This document shows positions 45,236 through 54,356 of a DNA stretch of 64,000 bases, one piece after another (position 1 is the stretch's first letter; each line of letters begins with the position of its first letter). Below the pieces are notes generated by a model, which searched no databases, was not told where the DNA came from, and worked only from the letters and a program-made list of their open reading frames with translations. The translations under genes and the position numbers were made by a program. This DNA is from Paraburkholderia sp. Ac-20340 (GTDB lineage: Bacteria > Pseudomonadota > Gammaproteobacteria > Burkholderiales > Burkholderiaceae): NCBI RefSeq assembly GCF_017104965.1, contig NZ_JAAGPR010000001.1:372001-436000 (forward strand), written 5' to 3'.

Positions 45236-46717
45236 TCATGTTTGCGGCTGTTGCCAACCGAGGCCCAGGCTTTTCTGCAGCGAAACATAATCCTTGAGCA
45301 GTTCCGCCTGTCCCGCGACGACGTCCTGCTGGGCCGAAAATTCGGCACGCTGCGTGTCCAGCAGATCGACGAGACTGACGGTGCCGGCGCGATAGCGCTG
45401 CCGCGTCAGTTCCGCCGAATGCACCGCGGACTTCTGGACCTTCAGCAGCGTCGCCAGGTGTTCGCGCTGGTAGCCGTAGCGCGACAAGCCGTCGTTCGCA
45501 TCCTGGAGCGCGCCCAGTACCGCCTTTTCGTAGTTCGCGATGGCTTCGTCACGCGACGCTTCTGCGCCGTGCACGGCGCCCAGCGTGCGGCCGAAATCGA
45601 ACAGGTTCCACGAGAGATAAGGCGCACCCAGCCAGGTGGCGTTTTCCTTGCGGAACAGGTGGCCTGGGTCGGCGGCGGAATAACTCAGATCGCCGTACAG
45701 CGTGACCTTCGGGAAAAAATCGGCGATGTGTTCGCCAATTTGCGCGTTGCTCGATGCGAGACGACGCTCCGCTGCGCGAATGTCCGGGCGCTGCGCGAGC
45801 ATTTTAGCCGGATCACCCACGGCTACGTCAGTTGGCAGGTTCGGCAATGCACTCGCCTGCGCCAGTTCGGCGTCGAGCGCGCCCGGCGCCTTGCCCGTGA
45901 GCACGGCAAGCTCATCGAGCGAGATTTCCACCTGGGAGGCGAGCGGCGTGATGGTCGAGCGGGTGTTTTCGACCTGCGTCGTGAGGCGCTCGACATCGAC
46001 ATCGGCGGCCGTGCCGCCCGCGCGTCGCTGCTCCGTCAGCGTGAGACTTTTCTGCTGCAGCTCGGCCGTGCGCTGCGCGATGAGCAGGCGCTGCTGCTGG
46101 TCGCGCAAGCCGATATACGCCTGGGCGACTTCGGCGGCGAGCGAAACCTGGGCATCGGCGAGATCGGCATTGACGGCTTCGGACTGCGCATCCGCGGCTT
46201 CGATCGCGCGGCGCGTGCCGCCGAACAGATCGATTTCCCACGAGGCATCGAAGCCTGCGGTGTACAGCGAAAGAGGGCCGCGTCCCGACGAGCCTGCGCT
46301 CGAATCGGCCGACGACAGCGCGCTGAGATCGGGCTCGCGCATGCGTACTGTGGCGGCATCGGCGGAAAGCTTGGGCATTTCGGCCGCACGTTGCTGCTGC
46401 AACTGCGCGCGCGAGGCGCGCAGCCGTGCCTGCGCCGCGCGCAGATCCGGGTTATGGGCGAAAGCGGCCGCGATCAACGAATCGAGTTGCGCATCGTTGA
46501 GCGCCAGCCACCATTGATTCGGCGCGGGCGAAGTGGCGACGACGCCTTTCGCGGGAGCGCGCACGAAACTGGCGGCGCTGGCCGCTTCGGGCGCAACCGC
46601 AGGCGCGCCGTAATAATCGGGCCCAACCGTGCAGGCGGCCAGCAGGCACGCGGCGCATGCCACGGCGATTGCACTGACTGCGCTCACGCGAGGGTGGAGG
46701 GAATTGGTTGCCGTCAT
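45236..46717 (-). CDS. NodT-family outer-membrane efflux lipoprotein (efflux system 3)
   Basis: 493 residues. Signal ending in the lipobox LLAAC followed by TVGPDYYGAP, and the two OEP halves (NQWWLALNDAQLDSLIAAAFAHN within residues 68-90, RPDIRAAERRLASSNAQIG). Outer-membrane tunnel for the adjacent MFS pump. ATG 46717 (MTATNSLH) is chosen; an in-frame TTG at 46738 would overlap the MFS stop by 4 bases and is an alternative. Last gene of HlyD - MFS - NodT system 3; pqiA follows after 40 bp. Confidence 0.94.
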   Translation of the reverse strand: MTATNSLHPRVSAVSAIAVACAACLLAACTVGPDYYGAPAVAPEAASAASFVRAPAKGVVATSPAPNQWWLALNDAQLDSLIAAAFAHNPDLRAAQARLRASRAQLQQQRAAEMPKLSADAATVRMREPDLSALSSADSSAGSSGRGPLSLYTAGFDASWEIDLFGGTRRAIEAADAQSEAVNADLADAQVSLAAEVAQAYIGLRDQQQRLLIAQRTAELQQKSLTLTEQRRAGGTAADVDVERLTTQVENTRSTITPLASQVEISLDELAVLTGKAPGALDAELAQASALPNLPTDVAVGDPAKMLAQRPDIRAAERRLASSNAQIGEHIADFFPKVTLYGDLSYSAADPGHLFRKENATWLGAPYLSWNLFDFGRTLGAVHGAEASRDEAIANYEKAVLGALQDANDGLSRYGYQREHLATLLKVQKSAVHSAELTRQRYRAGTVSLVDLLDTQRAEFSAQQDVVAGQAELLKDYVSLQKSLGLGWQQPQT

Positions 46718-46734
46718 GTTGGATTCAATACACT

Positions 46735-48354
46735 TCAATGAGCTTCTACCGGAGCCGCGCCGGGACGCGGATTCTTGAGCAGGAAGGCGAGCGGAATGCA
46801 GGCGAGCAAGGCGACGCCGAGCACCCAGAACGTTTCCGAATAGGTGATGACGATCGACTGCGTCTGGATCTGCGCAGCCAGTTGCCCCAGCGCCTGCAGC
46901 TTCGCGTAGGTCATGTCGCCGGTCTGCGCAAAAAAGCTCGCCGCGCTCGCGACGATATGTTCCTGTCCGATGATCGAGTTATTCGTGACCGCCTCGCGAA
47001 GCACGGCCGTATGGAAGGTTTCGCGCCGATCGATCAAGGTGCCGATAATCGCCAGGCCGACCGAGCCGCCAAGATTGCGCGCCATGTTGTAGATGCCCGC
47101 GGCGTCGCCGGATTCTTCGCGCGAGACGGTCGCCATGGCCGCCTGATTGAGCGGCATCATCGAGAGAATCTGCCCAATGCCGCGTAGAAGCTGCGACCAG
47201 GTGAAATCGTGGCCGACACTCAGCGCGGTCAGCGTGGTGTCGAGCATGCAACTCCACGCGAAAAGCAGCAGCCCCGTGATCACAAGCGCACGAATATCGA
47301 ACTTGCCAAGCAGGCGCGGCAGGATCGGCATCGTCAGCATCGCGGGGATGCCGGAGAGCAGCATGACCATGCCCGATTGTTCGGCGTTATAACCGGCAAC
47401 CTGACTCAGAAACTGCGGTAGCAGATACGAAATGCCATAGAGACCCGCGCCCACCATAAAGACAATCACATTCACGCTGGCGAAACGCATGTTGCGCATC
47501 AGCGAGAGGCGCAGTATCGGCTTTCTCGCGACATACTGCGAGATCCCGATCAGCACCATGCCGAAAAGCGACACAAAGGTGAGGCTGACGATCATCTGCG
47601 ATTCGAACCAGCGTTCGCGCTGGCCTTCTTCCAGCACCACGGTGAGCGAACTGAGGCCAATCGCGAGCCCGACGATGCCAATCCAGTCGGCCTTCAGGAA
47701 TTCTTCCCAGTGCGGACGATCAGGGCCGAGCCCGTAAATCAGCAGGCCAATCAGCGCGAGGCACACGGGAAGGTTGACGAAAAAGCACCAGCTCCAGCTG
47801 ATGTTCTCGGCCAGCCAGCCGCCGACCACCGGGCCCAGCAACGGCCCGAGCAGCGCGGTCAGGCCAAACGCCGTCATGCCGATGGGCAACTGCGAAGGTG
47901 GCAGGCGCGTGCGGATGATGGTCTGCGCGGTCGGGATCATTGCGCCGCCCGTGAAGCCCTGGCCGATGCGCCCAATAATCATCACGGCGAGCGAGCCCGA
48001 CCAGCCGCACATCATCGAAAAGCCGATGAACAGCGTCGCGTTGGCGAGCAGGAAGTTGCGCAGGCCGAACACGCGCGTGAGCCACGCGGCGAGCGGAATC
48101 ATGACGATTTCCGACATCAGGTAGCCCGTGGAAATCCACGTGCCCTCGGTGCCGGTCGCGCCGATTTCGCCCTGAATCTGCGGCAGCGCCGAGTTCGTGA
48201 TCGAGATGTCGAGCGTGGCGATCAGCGCGCCCAGCGCGCCCGCCGCGACCGCAATCCAGTCCGAGGCGCTTGCACGCTCGCCCTGAGCATGCGGCGCGCT
48301 CGTCGTACTGACCGCACTGACCGCGTTTGCCGAAGCCGTGCTTGCGTTACTCAC
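46735..48354 (-). CDS. DHA2-family MFS drug:H+ antiporter, EmrB/QacA type (efflux system 3)
   Basis: 539 residues with about 14 helices. Marks: TLDISITNSALPQIQGEI in helix 1, the loop RVFGLRNFLLAN, and GPVVGGWLAENISWSW in helix 5. The N-terminus is Ala/Ser/Thr-rich and cytosolic. The start is GTG 48354, overlapping the HlyD stop by 8 bases. Paralogous to the pumps at 10816 and 32067 but clearly divergent from both, so not a recent duplication. Export substrate unknown. Confidence 0.94.
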   Translation of the reverse strand: MSNASTASANAVSAVSTTSAPHAQGERASASDWIAVAAGALGALIATLDISITNSALPQIQGEIGATGTEGTWISTGYLMSEIVMIPLAAWLTRVFGLRNFLLANATLFIGFSMMCGWSGSLAVMIIGRIGQGFTGGAMIPTAQTIIRTRLPPSQLPIGMTAFGLTALLGPLLGPVVGGWLAENISWSWCFFVNLPVCLALIGLLIYGLGPDRPHWEEFLKADWIGIVGLAIGLSSLTVVLEEGQRERWFESQMIVSLTFVSLFGMVLIGISQYVARKPILRLSLMRNMRFASVNVIVFMVGAGLYGISYLLPQFLSQVAGYNAEQSGMVMLLSGIPAMLTMPILPRLLGKFDIRALVITGLLLFAWSCMLDTTLTALSVGHDFTWSQLLRGIGQILSMMPLNQAAMATVSREESGDAAGIYNMARNLGGSVGLAIIGTLIDRRETFHTAVLREAVTNNSIIGQEHIVASAASFFAQTGDMTYAKLQALGQLAAQIQTQSIVITYSETFWVLGVALLACIPLAFLLKNPRPGAAPVEAH

Positions 48355-49483
48355 GATGATTCTCGGCGTCGATGCGGTGCTCGTCGTCGCGCGAGGATCG
48401 GGTATCGACTTCGGCGGTCACGGACATGCCTGGCAGCAGCACCTTGCGCGTTTGCGGGCCGGTTTCCAGACGGATGCGCACCGGCACGCGCTGGACGATC
48501 TTCGTAAAGTTGCCGGTCGCGTTCTCCGCGGGCAGCAGGGCGAACTGCGCGCCCGTGCCCGGCGAGAAGCTGTCGACGACGCCGTGCAGCTTGTGGCCGG
48601 AGAGCGCATCGACGGAGATGTCCACGGGCTGACCGATGCGCATGCGCCCGATCTGCGTTTCCTTGAAGTTGGCTGTCAGATAGAGGTCCGCGACGGGGAC
48701 GACCGACAGCATCCGCGTGCCGGGCTGCACGAACTGCCCGACGCGCACCGTACGGTCGCCGACGCGGCCCGCGATGGAACTCGTCACCACCGTATGGTCG
48801 AGATCGAGCTGGGATTGTGCGGTGCTCGCTTTGGCCGCTTCGAGTTGTGCGCGCGCCTGACCGAGTTGCGCGGTCAGTGCGCCCACCTGCGAGCGGGCCG
48901 ATTCGACAGCGGCGTGATCGGCGGCCAGCGTGGCCTGCGCCTGATCGCGCGAGCTTTTGAGTTCAGAGAGCTTTTCCGCGGTTTCCGCGCCGGACGCCAC
49001 GAGCGGTGTGTAGCGCGCGACTTCGTCCTGCGCATGGCGCAGGCTGACGCGCGCCACGTCTTCCTGGGCGAGCGCCTGGGCAATATTGGCGCGCTGCTGC
49101 GCGAGTTGGGCGTTCGCGTGTTCGATGTCGGCATTGCGCGCATCGACGGTGGCTTTGGCCTGTTGGAGCGCCGCCTGGTACTGCCGGGTGTCGAGCCGCA
49201 CCAAAGGATCGCCGACCTTGACGACCTGGTTGTCCGCCACGAAGACATCGGTGATATAGCCGCTCACCTTGGGAGCGACCGTCACGCTATCGGCCTGCAG
49301 ATAGGCGTCGTCGGTGCTCTCGATAAAGCGCCCGACCAGCCACCAGTGGCCCGCCCAGCTTGCCCCGCCGATCAGCGCTACGACTGCGGCCCCAATCAGC
49401 ATGCCGCGTTTCGAACCGCGCGTTTGCGCGCTTTGTTGTGTGTCCTGGCCTTCGCGGCCCGGCGCCCCTGCTGTCGTCGACAT
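48347..49483 (-). CDS. HlyD/EmrA-family membrane fusion protein (efflux system 3)
   Basis: 378 residues. N-terminal helix (GMLIGAAVVALIGGASWAGHWW), STDDAYLQADSVTVAPKVSGYI, a coiled-coil hairpin of about 120 residues, and NFKETQIGRMRIGQ with ENATGNFTKIVQRVPV near the C-terminus. Very similar in layout to the adaptor of system 2. ATG 49483 starts MSTTAGAP. First gene of the operon; it diverges from the TetR gene across 103 bp containing paired operator-like sites, so control by that TetR is likely. Confidence 0.93.
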   Translation of the reverse strand: MSTTAGAPGREGQDTQQSAQTRGSKRGMLIGAAVVALIGGASWAGHWWLVGRFIESTDDAYLQADSVTVAPKVSGYITDVFVADNQVVKVGDPLVRLDTRQYQAALQQAKATVDARNADIEHANAQLAQQRANIAQALAQEDVARVSLRHAQDEVARYTPLVASGAETAEKLSELKSSRDQAQATLAADHAAVESARSQVGALTAQLGQARAQLEAAKASTAQSQLDLDHTVVTSSIAGRVGDRTVRVGQFVQPGTRMLSVVPVADLYLTANFKETQIGRMRIGQPVDISVDALSGHKLHGVVDSFSPGTGAQFALLPAENATGNFTKIVQRVPVRIRLETGPQTRKVLLPGMSVTAEVDTRSSRDDEHRIDAENHRE

Positions 49484-49500
49484 GGTGTGGAAAACCCCAA

Positions 49501-49535
49501 TTTATTCCAATTGGACGAATTATTCCATCCGGAAA
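49501..49535. promoter_or_regulatory. Operator-like repeats between efflux system 3 and its TetR gene
   Basis: Perfect palindrome tccaattgga (49506-49515) inside a tattcca direct repeat (49504-49510 and 49521-49527, period 17); the second copy is followed by tccgga (49526-49531). The stretch is AT-rich and midway between the divergent starts. TetR-family proteins commonly bind such short palindromes next to their own gene. Confidence 0.55.
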
Positions 49536-49586
49536 ATATCTGTCAAGTGTTATATTTTGGAAGTTTTCCTACTGAATCTTTTTCCT

Positions 49587-50291
49587 ATGTCTGAATCCAG
49601 GCGCCCGCGCCACCCGGCAGAAGGTGGCTACGCACGCGGCGAAGAAACCCGTAAAAAGCTGATCGACGCCGCCATTTCCCTGTTTGGCCAGTACGGATTC
49701 GCCGGTGCTTCGACACGGGACATCGCGGCCCGCGCGGGTGTCAACGCGCCTGCGCTGCAGTATTACTTCCAGAACAAGGAGGGCGTTTATCGGGCCTGCG
49801 CCGAGGCGCTCGTCGACGATGCCCTGCAGGTTCTGGAGCCGGCGCTCGTGCAGGCGCAGGAGACGCTGAAAGGCGACAAGCCCCAGAGCGAACTGGTCGA
49901 CGCCTTCATCGACCTTCAGTGCGCCATTGCCGATCTGATGTTCAGAAAGGGGCGCGAAACCGACCGCCGGCTCTTCTTTGCGCGCGAGCAAGGCGGCGGC
50001 GAGCCCGAAATTGGCTCGCAAGTGTTGCGCGATCGTCTGCGTACGCCGATGAACAAGGTGAACGCCGCCCTGATCGCGCGCATCACGGGACGCGAAGAAA
50101 ACGATCCGCTGACCATCGTGCGCATGATCAGCATCTGGGGGCAGTTTTTTGCGTTCCATGTCGCGCGCGAGTCGACGTTGTCGATGCTTGGCTGGGACGA
50201 GATCGACGGCGAAAACGCGGAGTTTGTGAAAGCCACCGTGAGTGCGCAAACCCGCTCGCTGCTGCATTCCTGGCAAGTCGAGGCCAGATGA
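49587..50291 (+). CDS. TetR/CerR-family regulator, likely repressor of efflux system 3
   Basis: 234 residues. The TetR HTH region (RKKLIDAAISLFGQYGFAGASTRDIAARAGV, then YYFQNKEGVYRACAEAL) and a C-terminal domain like the CerR/DUF1956 group (RKGRETDRRLFFAREQGGGEP, GQFFAFHVARESTLSMLGWDEI). CerR-type regulators often control linked EmrAB-like or RND pumps. ATG 49587 is chosen; the frame is open for about 90 codons upstream through the operator region but shows no domain there. It is divergent from the HlyD - MFS - NodT operon. Confidence 0.9.
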   Translation: MSESRRPRHPAEGGYARGEETRKKLIDAAISLFGQYGFAGASTRDIAARAGVNAPALQYYFQNKEGVYRACAEALVDDALQVLEPALVQAQETLKGDKPQSELVDAFIDLQCAIADLMFRKGRETDRRLFFAREQGGGEPEIGSQVLRDRLRTPMNKVNAALIARITGREENDPLTIVRMISIWGQFFAFHVARESTLSMLGWDEIDGENAEFVKATVSAQTRSLLHSWQVEAR

Positions 50292-50386
50292 GCGGCGTTT
50301 CTCCGGTTCGTTAGATCGCGGAAGTTTTATGATGGAGAGCGGCAAATCCCGGATGCTTTTTGTGTTGCTGCACAGGAGATCTCACG

Positions 50387-51043
50387 ATGTCGCTCGCGCT
50401 CTACGGTCATCCTTTTTCCTCGTACACGCAGAAGGCGCTGATTGCGCTGTACGAGAACGCCACGCCGTTTGAGTTTCGCGCCATCGGGCCGGACTCGCCG
50501 CATTCGGCCGAGTGGTTGCGGCGCTGGCCGCTGCGCAAGTTCCCGCTGCTGCTGGACGGCGAGCGCCATGTCGCCGAGTCCAGCATCATCATCGAATATC
50601 TTCAGCAGGCCCATCCCGGGCCCGTGACGCTATTGCCCGCCGACCCGCAGGCGGCACTCGACGTGCGTTTTCTCGACCGTTTCTTCGATCTGCATGTGAT
50701 GACGCCGATGCAGCGCGCCGTCGATGGCGCGTTGAGCGGCGACGCCGCGCGCCGTGAAGAAGGCCTGGCGTGGGCCGCGCAGAAACTCGACCTGGCCTAT
50801 GCGTGGCTCGACGAGGAACTGGCTGGCCGCACGTGGGCGGCAGGCGAGGATTTCACGCTGGCGGACTGCGCGGCGGCGCCTTCCTTGTTCTACGCAGACT
50901 GGACCCATCGCATTCCCGAGGCGTTTGCGAATTTGCGCGCGTATCGGGCGCGCTTGCTGGCGCGTCCTTCGTTTGCGCGCGCGGTGGAAGAGGCGCGGCC
51001 GTATCGGGCGTTCTTTCCGCTCGGTGCGCCCGATCGCGATTGA
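50387..51043 (+). CDS. Glutathione S-transferase family protein
   Basis: 218 residues. N-terminal thioredoxin-like domain with LYGHPFSSYTQKALIAL, the cis-Pro region LRKFPLLLD, the ESSIIIEYL motif that binds the glutamyl part of glutathione, and a C-terminal helical domain with WAAGEDFTLADCAAAP (N-capping box). Conjugates or reduces electrophiles with glutathione; cytosolic. ATG 50387 has SD aggag 8 bases upstream. Stand-alone gene following the TetR gene by 95 bp. Confidence 0.93.
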   Translation: MSLALYGHPFSSYTQKALIALYENATPFEFRAIGPDSPHSAEWLRRWPLRKFPLLLDGERHVAESSIIIEYLQQAHPGPVTLLPADPQAALDVRFLDRFFDLHVMTPMQRAVDGALSGDAARREEGLAWAAQKLDLAYAWLDEELAGRTWAAGEDFTLADCAAAPSLFYADWTHRIPEAFANLRAYRARLLARPSFARAVEEARPYRAFFPLGAPDRD

Positions 51044-51058
51044 TGCAATGCGGCGACG

Positions 51059-51454
51059 CTAACCGACGAGACGCGCCCAGACATGGCGTAAGCGCCGCGC
51101 CCGGTCTTCGAACAGAAATGACGCGCCCAGCGTAATCAGCCCCGAAACCATGCCGGTGAGCAGCGCTTCGGGAAAGACGTAATGGCTGGGATGCGAGTAG
51201 GTATCGCCGATGGCCGTCAGCGCGCCCATGACCAGCGCGTTGCCATAACGATTCGAATAGAGTTTTGCCAGCGGCGTGAACGTGAGCAGCACGGCCAGCA
51301 GGCCGGTGAAGAGGCCGGTCTTGAACGCCAGCGCCCAATGCGCGGCGCTCATGATGTTGGTCCAGCTGCCGGGCATGCAGGTCATGCAGGCGCTGGTCGG
51401 TTGCCAGAAACGCTGCACGAACAGGCGGATACGGCGCTTCCAGTCGGTGGACAT
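51059..51454 (-). CDS. Small membrane protein of unknown function
   Basis: 131 residues with three hydrophobic segments: AHWALAFKTGLFTGLLAVLLTF, YGNALVMGALTAIGDTYSH and ALLTGMVSGLITLGASFLF. N- and C-termini are basic (DWKRRIRL, DRARRLRHVWARL), suggesting a positive-inside topology. I do not recognise the family. ATG 51454 has GGAG nine bases upstream; the frame continues 85 codons upstream without support. The gene is convergent with the GST (15-bp gap). Confidence 0.7.
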   Translation of the reverse strand: MSTDWKRRIRLFVQRFWQPTSACMTCMPGSWTNIMSAAHWALAFKTGLFTGLLAVLLTFTPLAKLYSNRYGNALVMGALTAIGDTYSHPSHYVFPEALLTGMVSGLITLGASFLFEDRARRLRHVWARLVG

Positions 51455-51720
51455 CGGCAAGGTCTCCAGGCGCGGGCTGGCGGCATGATCGATAAGCCAT
51501 AAGCCGCCGTCCGACTTGAAGCATGCTACACCAGCGCGCGCTGCGCTCAAGCCGTGCACGTGTATGCAAACATCGGCAATCCGCATGCGCGCTGGGCGCG
51601 TCTTTCCAATTCGCGCGCTTTCAATTGAGCGCTTTAAACGCAGCGCGCGAAAGAATGGTCTGTAATGCGAGGCAGCGAGAGGCGGTTTCAGCCTCCGGTT
51701 CGTCGACAAGGATGCCTTGC

Positions 51721-53310
51721 ATGGACGCGATCAAGACGCTGCTGGAAACCCAGCCATTGCTCACGCTCTTCGTGACGGTGGCGCTGGGCTATGTGGTGGG
51801 CGAGTTGAGCATCAAGGGCGTGTCGCTGGGTTCCGGCGCGGTGCTGTTCGTCGGGCTTGCAATAGGCGGATGGGCGCCGAAGTCCGCGCCGCCTGCCTTG
51901 CTCGGCACGCTCGGCCTGCTGCTGTTTCTTTACGGCATCGGCATTCAATACGGCGACCAGTTCTTCAAAGGGCTGACGAGCGCCAACGGACTCAAGGCCA
52001 ACGCGGCGGCGATCCTCGGTGTGATCGGCGCGGGCTTCGTGGCCATCGCACTGGTGCCCTTGTTCGGCGTGCGGCTCGATCAGGCGCTGGGCATGTTCGC
52101 GGGTTCGGGCACGAGCACCGCCAGTCTGCAGGCCGCCATGGCCGCGATGAAAAGCGATGGCGCGACGGTGGGTTACAGCGTTTCCTATCCTTTTGGCGTG
52201 GCCGGGCCAATTCTGTTTCTCTACGCGCTCGGCGCCGTGCTCAAGCCCAAAATCGTGCCGCCGCCGCCCAGGCTGATCGAGACCGCCGAAATCGCGCTCA
52301 GGAACCCCGATCTGATCGGCCTGAAGCTGTCGGAATTGATCCAGCGTCTGCCGCACGGCGTCTTTATCGCGGCGGTGCGGCGCGCTCATCACAACCAGCA
52401 GCCCGAAGCCGATCTCGTGCTTCAGGCCGACGACGTGCTGCTCGCCACCGCCACCGATCCGCTGCTGTTGCGCGATACCACGGCTTTATGCGGCGAGTTG
52501 CAGCCGGGCCGCATGACCAACCATCGCGAAGATCTGGCCTATATGCGCGTGTTCGCGTCGAGCCGGCTGGTGGTCGGGCATGCGCTGCGCGATCTGCGTT
52601 TTCCTGATGGCGTCGCCTGTTCGATTGCGCATGTGCGGCGCGGCGATGTGGACATGATGCCGGGCCAGGAATTGATCCTCGAATTCGGCGACCGCGTCGG
52701 GCTGCTGGCCAATCAGGTTCACCACAAAAGCATGCGCGCGTTCTTCGGCGATTCGATCAAGGGGACCGCTGAACTGAGCTTTATTTCGATCGGCGTGGGC
52801 GCGGCGCTCGGGCTGATCGCGGGCGTGATTCCGGTGCCGATTCCCGGCGTTGGCCACCTGACGCTCGGTCTGGCGGCGCTGCTGCTGGTGGCGCTGTGTC
52901 TCGGACGGGTGCGGCGTTTTGGCCCGTTCGTCTGGACCATGCCGCTCACGGCCAATCTGGTGCTGCGCAATTTCGGCCTGACGATCTTTCTGGCGCAGGT
53001 GGGCATGGCGTCCGGGCCCAAGTTCTTTGCGACAGTCGGCACAACTGGCGTTTCTTTCCTGCTGTATGGGCTGGTCATTGTGCTAGCGTTGCTGATCATC
53101 ACGGCGGTGTGCTGCCTGTGGATTTTCCGTCTGCCGTTCGACGCGGCGATGGGCGTACTCAGCGGCGCGACCGGCAACCCGGCGATTCTGGCGTTTGCCA
53201 ACCGCGTGGCACCGACGGATCTTCCGGACGTCGGCTACGCGATGATTTTCCCGTCGATGACTATTGTGAAAATTCTGTTCGTGGAGATCGCCGTCGCGTT
53301 GATGCGCTGA
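51721..53310 (+). CDS. AspT/YidE-type transporter with RCK_C domains
   Basis: 529 residues. Two halves of a putative transporter fold (AspT/YidE/YbjL duplication): helices in about 10-165 and 370-529 with the repeated motif GSGTSTASLQAAMAAM in the first half and GATGNPAILAFANR in the second. Between them are two TrkA-C/RCK_C regulatory domains (about 190-355; AEIALRNPDLIGLKLSEL, VVGHALRDLRFPDGVACSIA). AspT of Tetragenococcus is an aspartate:alanine exchanger; for most relatives the solute is unknown. ATG 51721 has AAGGA eight bases upstream. It is followed 50 bp later by D-lactate dehydrogenase on the same strand. Confidence 0.9.
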   Translation: MDAIKTLLETQPLLTLFVTVALGYVVGELSIKGVSLGSGAVLFVGLAIGGWAPKSAPPALLGTLGLLLFLYGIGIQYGDQFFKGLTSANGLKANAAAILGVIGAGFVAIALVPLFGVRLDQALGMFAGSGTSTASLQAAMAAMKSDGATVGYSVSYPFGVAGPILFLYALGAVLKPKIVPPPPRLIETAEIALRNPDLIGLKLSELIQRLPHGVFIAAVRRAHHNQQPEADLVLQADDVLLATATDPLLLRDTTALCGELQPGRMTNHREDLAYMRVFASSRLVVGHALRDLRFPDGVACSIAHVRRGDVDMMPGQELILEFGDRVGLLANQVHHKSMRAFFGDSIKGTAELSFISIGVGAALGLIAGVIPVPIPGVGHLTLGLAALLLVALCLGRVRRFGPFVWTMPLTANLVLRNFGLTIFLAQVGMASGPKFFATVGTTGVSFLLYGLVIVLALLIITAVCCLWIFRLPFDAAMGVLSGATGNPAILAFANRVAPTDLPDVGYAMIFPSMTIVKILFVEIAVALMR

Positions 53311-53360
53311 TGCATTGACGACGAAGCCGTATTTCACGAATCTTTATCCGGAGCAAGTAG

Positions 53361-54356
53361 ATGGATATCGCCGTATTCAGTGCCAAGCCTTATGACCGCG
53401 AGTTTCTCAATGCCGCGAATGCGGGGCACGGCCATAAACTCAGATATCTCGACGATCCACTCAATGAGGATACCGTAGGATTGGCGGCGGGCCATCGCGC
53501 GATCTGTATCTTCGTCAACGACAAGGCCGACGCCGGTATTCTCGAAACGCTCGCGCGCGGCGGCACGGAACTGGTCGCGTTGCGCTGCACCGGTTTCAAT
53601 AATGTCGATCTCAAGGCCGCTGCGGATATCGGCATCAAGGTGGTGCGCGTGGTCGATTACTCGCCCAATTCGGTTGCCGAGCACGCCGTTGCGCTGCTGA
53701 TGGCGATCAATCGCAAGGTTCATCGCGCCTATAACCGCACGCGCGATTTCAATTTCGCGCTCGACGGGCTGATGGGTTTCGACCTGTGCGGCAAGACTGT
53801 TTCCGTGATCGGCACGGGCAAGATCGGCCGTGCGTTTGCGCGCATCATGGTTGGCTTTGGCTGCGATGTGATCGGCTATGACGCCTATCCTTCGCCGGAA
53901 TTCGAAGCGCTGGGTGGACGCTATGGGCAGCCGGGCGAAATTGGCCTGAACGCCGATATCGTTTCGCTGCATTGCCCGCTGACGCCGCAGACCTACCACG
54001 TCATCAACGCCGATACGCTGGCGCGCGCCAAGCGCGGCGCGCTGCTCATCAACACGAGCCGTGGCGGACTGATCGATACGGAGGCGGCGCTGGCGGCGCT
54101 CAAGAGCGGGCAACTGGGCGGGCTGGCGATCGACGTGTACGAGCAGGAAGCGGATGTGTTCTTTCGCGATCTCTCCGGCACGATCATCGACGACGATGTC
54201 CTGCAACGCTTGATGACCTTCCCGAATGTGATCGTGACCGGGCACCAGGCGTTTCTCACGCGCGAAGCCGTTTCGACGATCTGCGAAACGACCTTGCGCA
54301 GCATTGCCGAGTTCGAACAAGGTCAGCCGCTGACCAACGAAATTCACGCGGAATGA
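53361..54356 (+). CDS. ldhA: D-lactate dehydrogenase (LdhA-type D-2-hydroxyacid dehydrogenase)
   Basis: 331 residues, typical of LdhA. NAD-binding GTGKIGRAFARIM, catalytic Arg in NTSRGGLID, Glu in VYEQE and His in VTGHQAFLT, with LRCTGFNNVDLKAA near the N-terminal third. It reduces pyruvate to D-lactate with NADH, useful when oxygen is short. ATG 53361 has GGAG nine bases upstream. Likely cotranscribed with the preceding AspT-type transporter; its last 13 bases overlap the convergent YqjK-like gene. Confidence 0.93.
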   Translation: MDIAVFSAKPYDREFLNAANAGHGHKLRYLDDPLNEDTVGLAAGHRAICIFVNDKADAGILETLARGGTELVALRCTGFNNVDLKAAADIGIKVVRVVDYSPNSVAEHAVALLMAINRKVHRAYNRTRDFNFALDGLMGFDLCGKTVSVIGTGKIGRAFARIMVGFGCDVIGYDAYPSPEFEALGGRYGQPGEIGLNADIVSLHCPLTPQTYHVINADTLARAKRGALLINTSRGGLIDTEAALAALKSGQLGGLAIDVYEQEADVFFRDLSGTIIDDDVLQRLMTFPNVIVTGHQAFLTREAVSTICETTLRSIAEFEQGQPLTNEIHAE

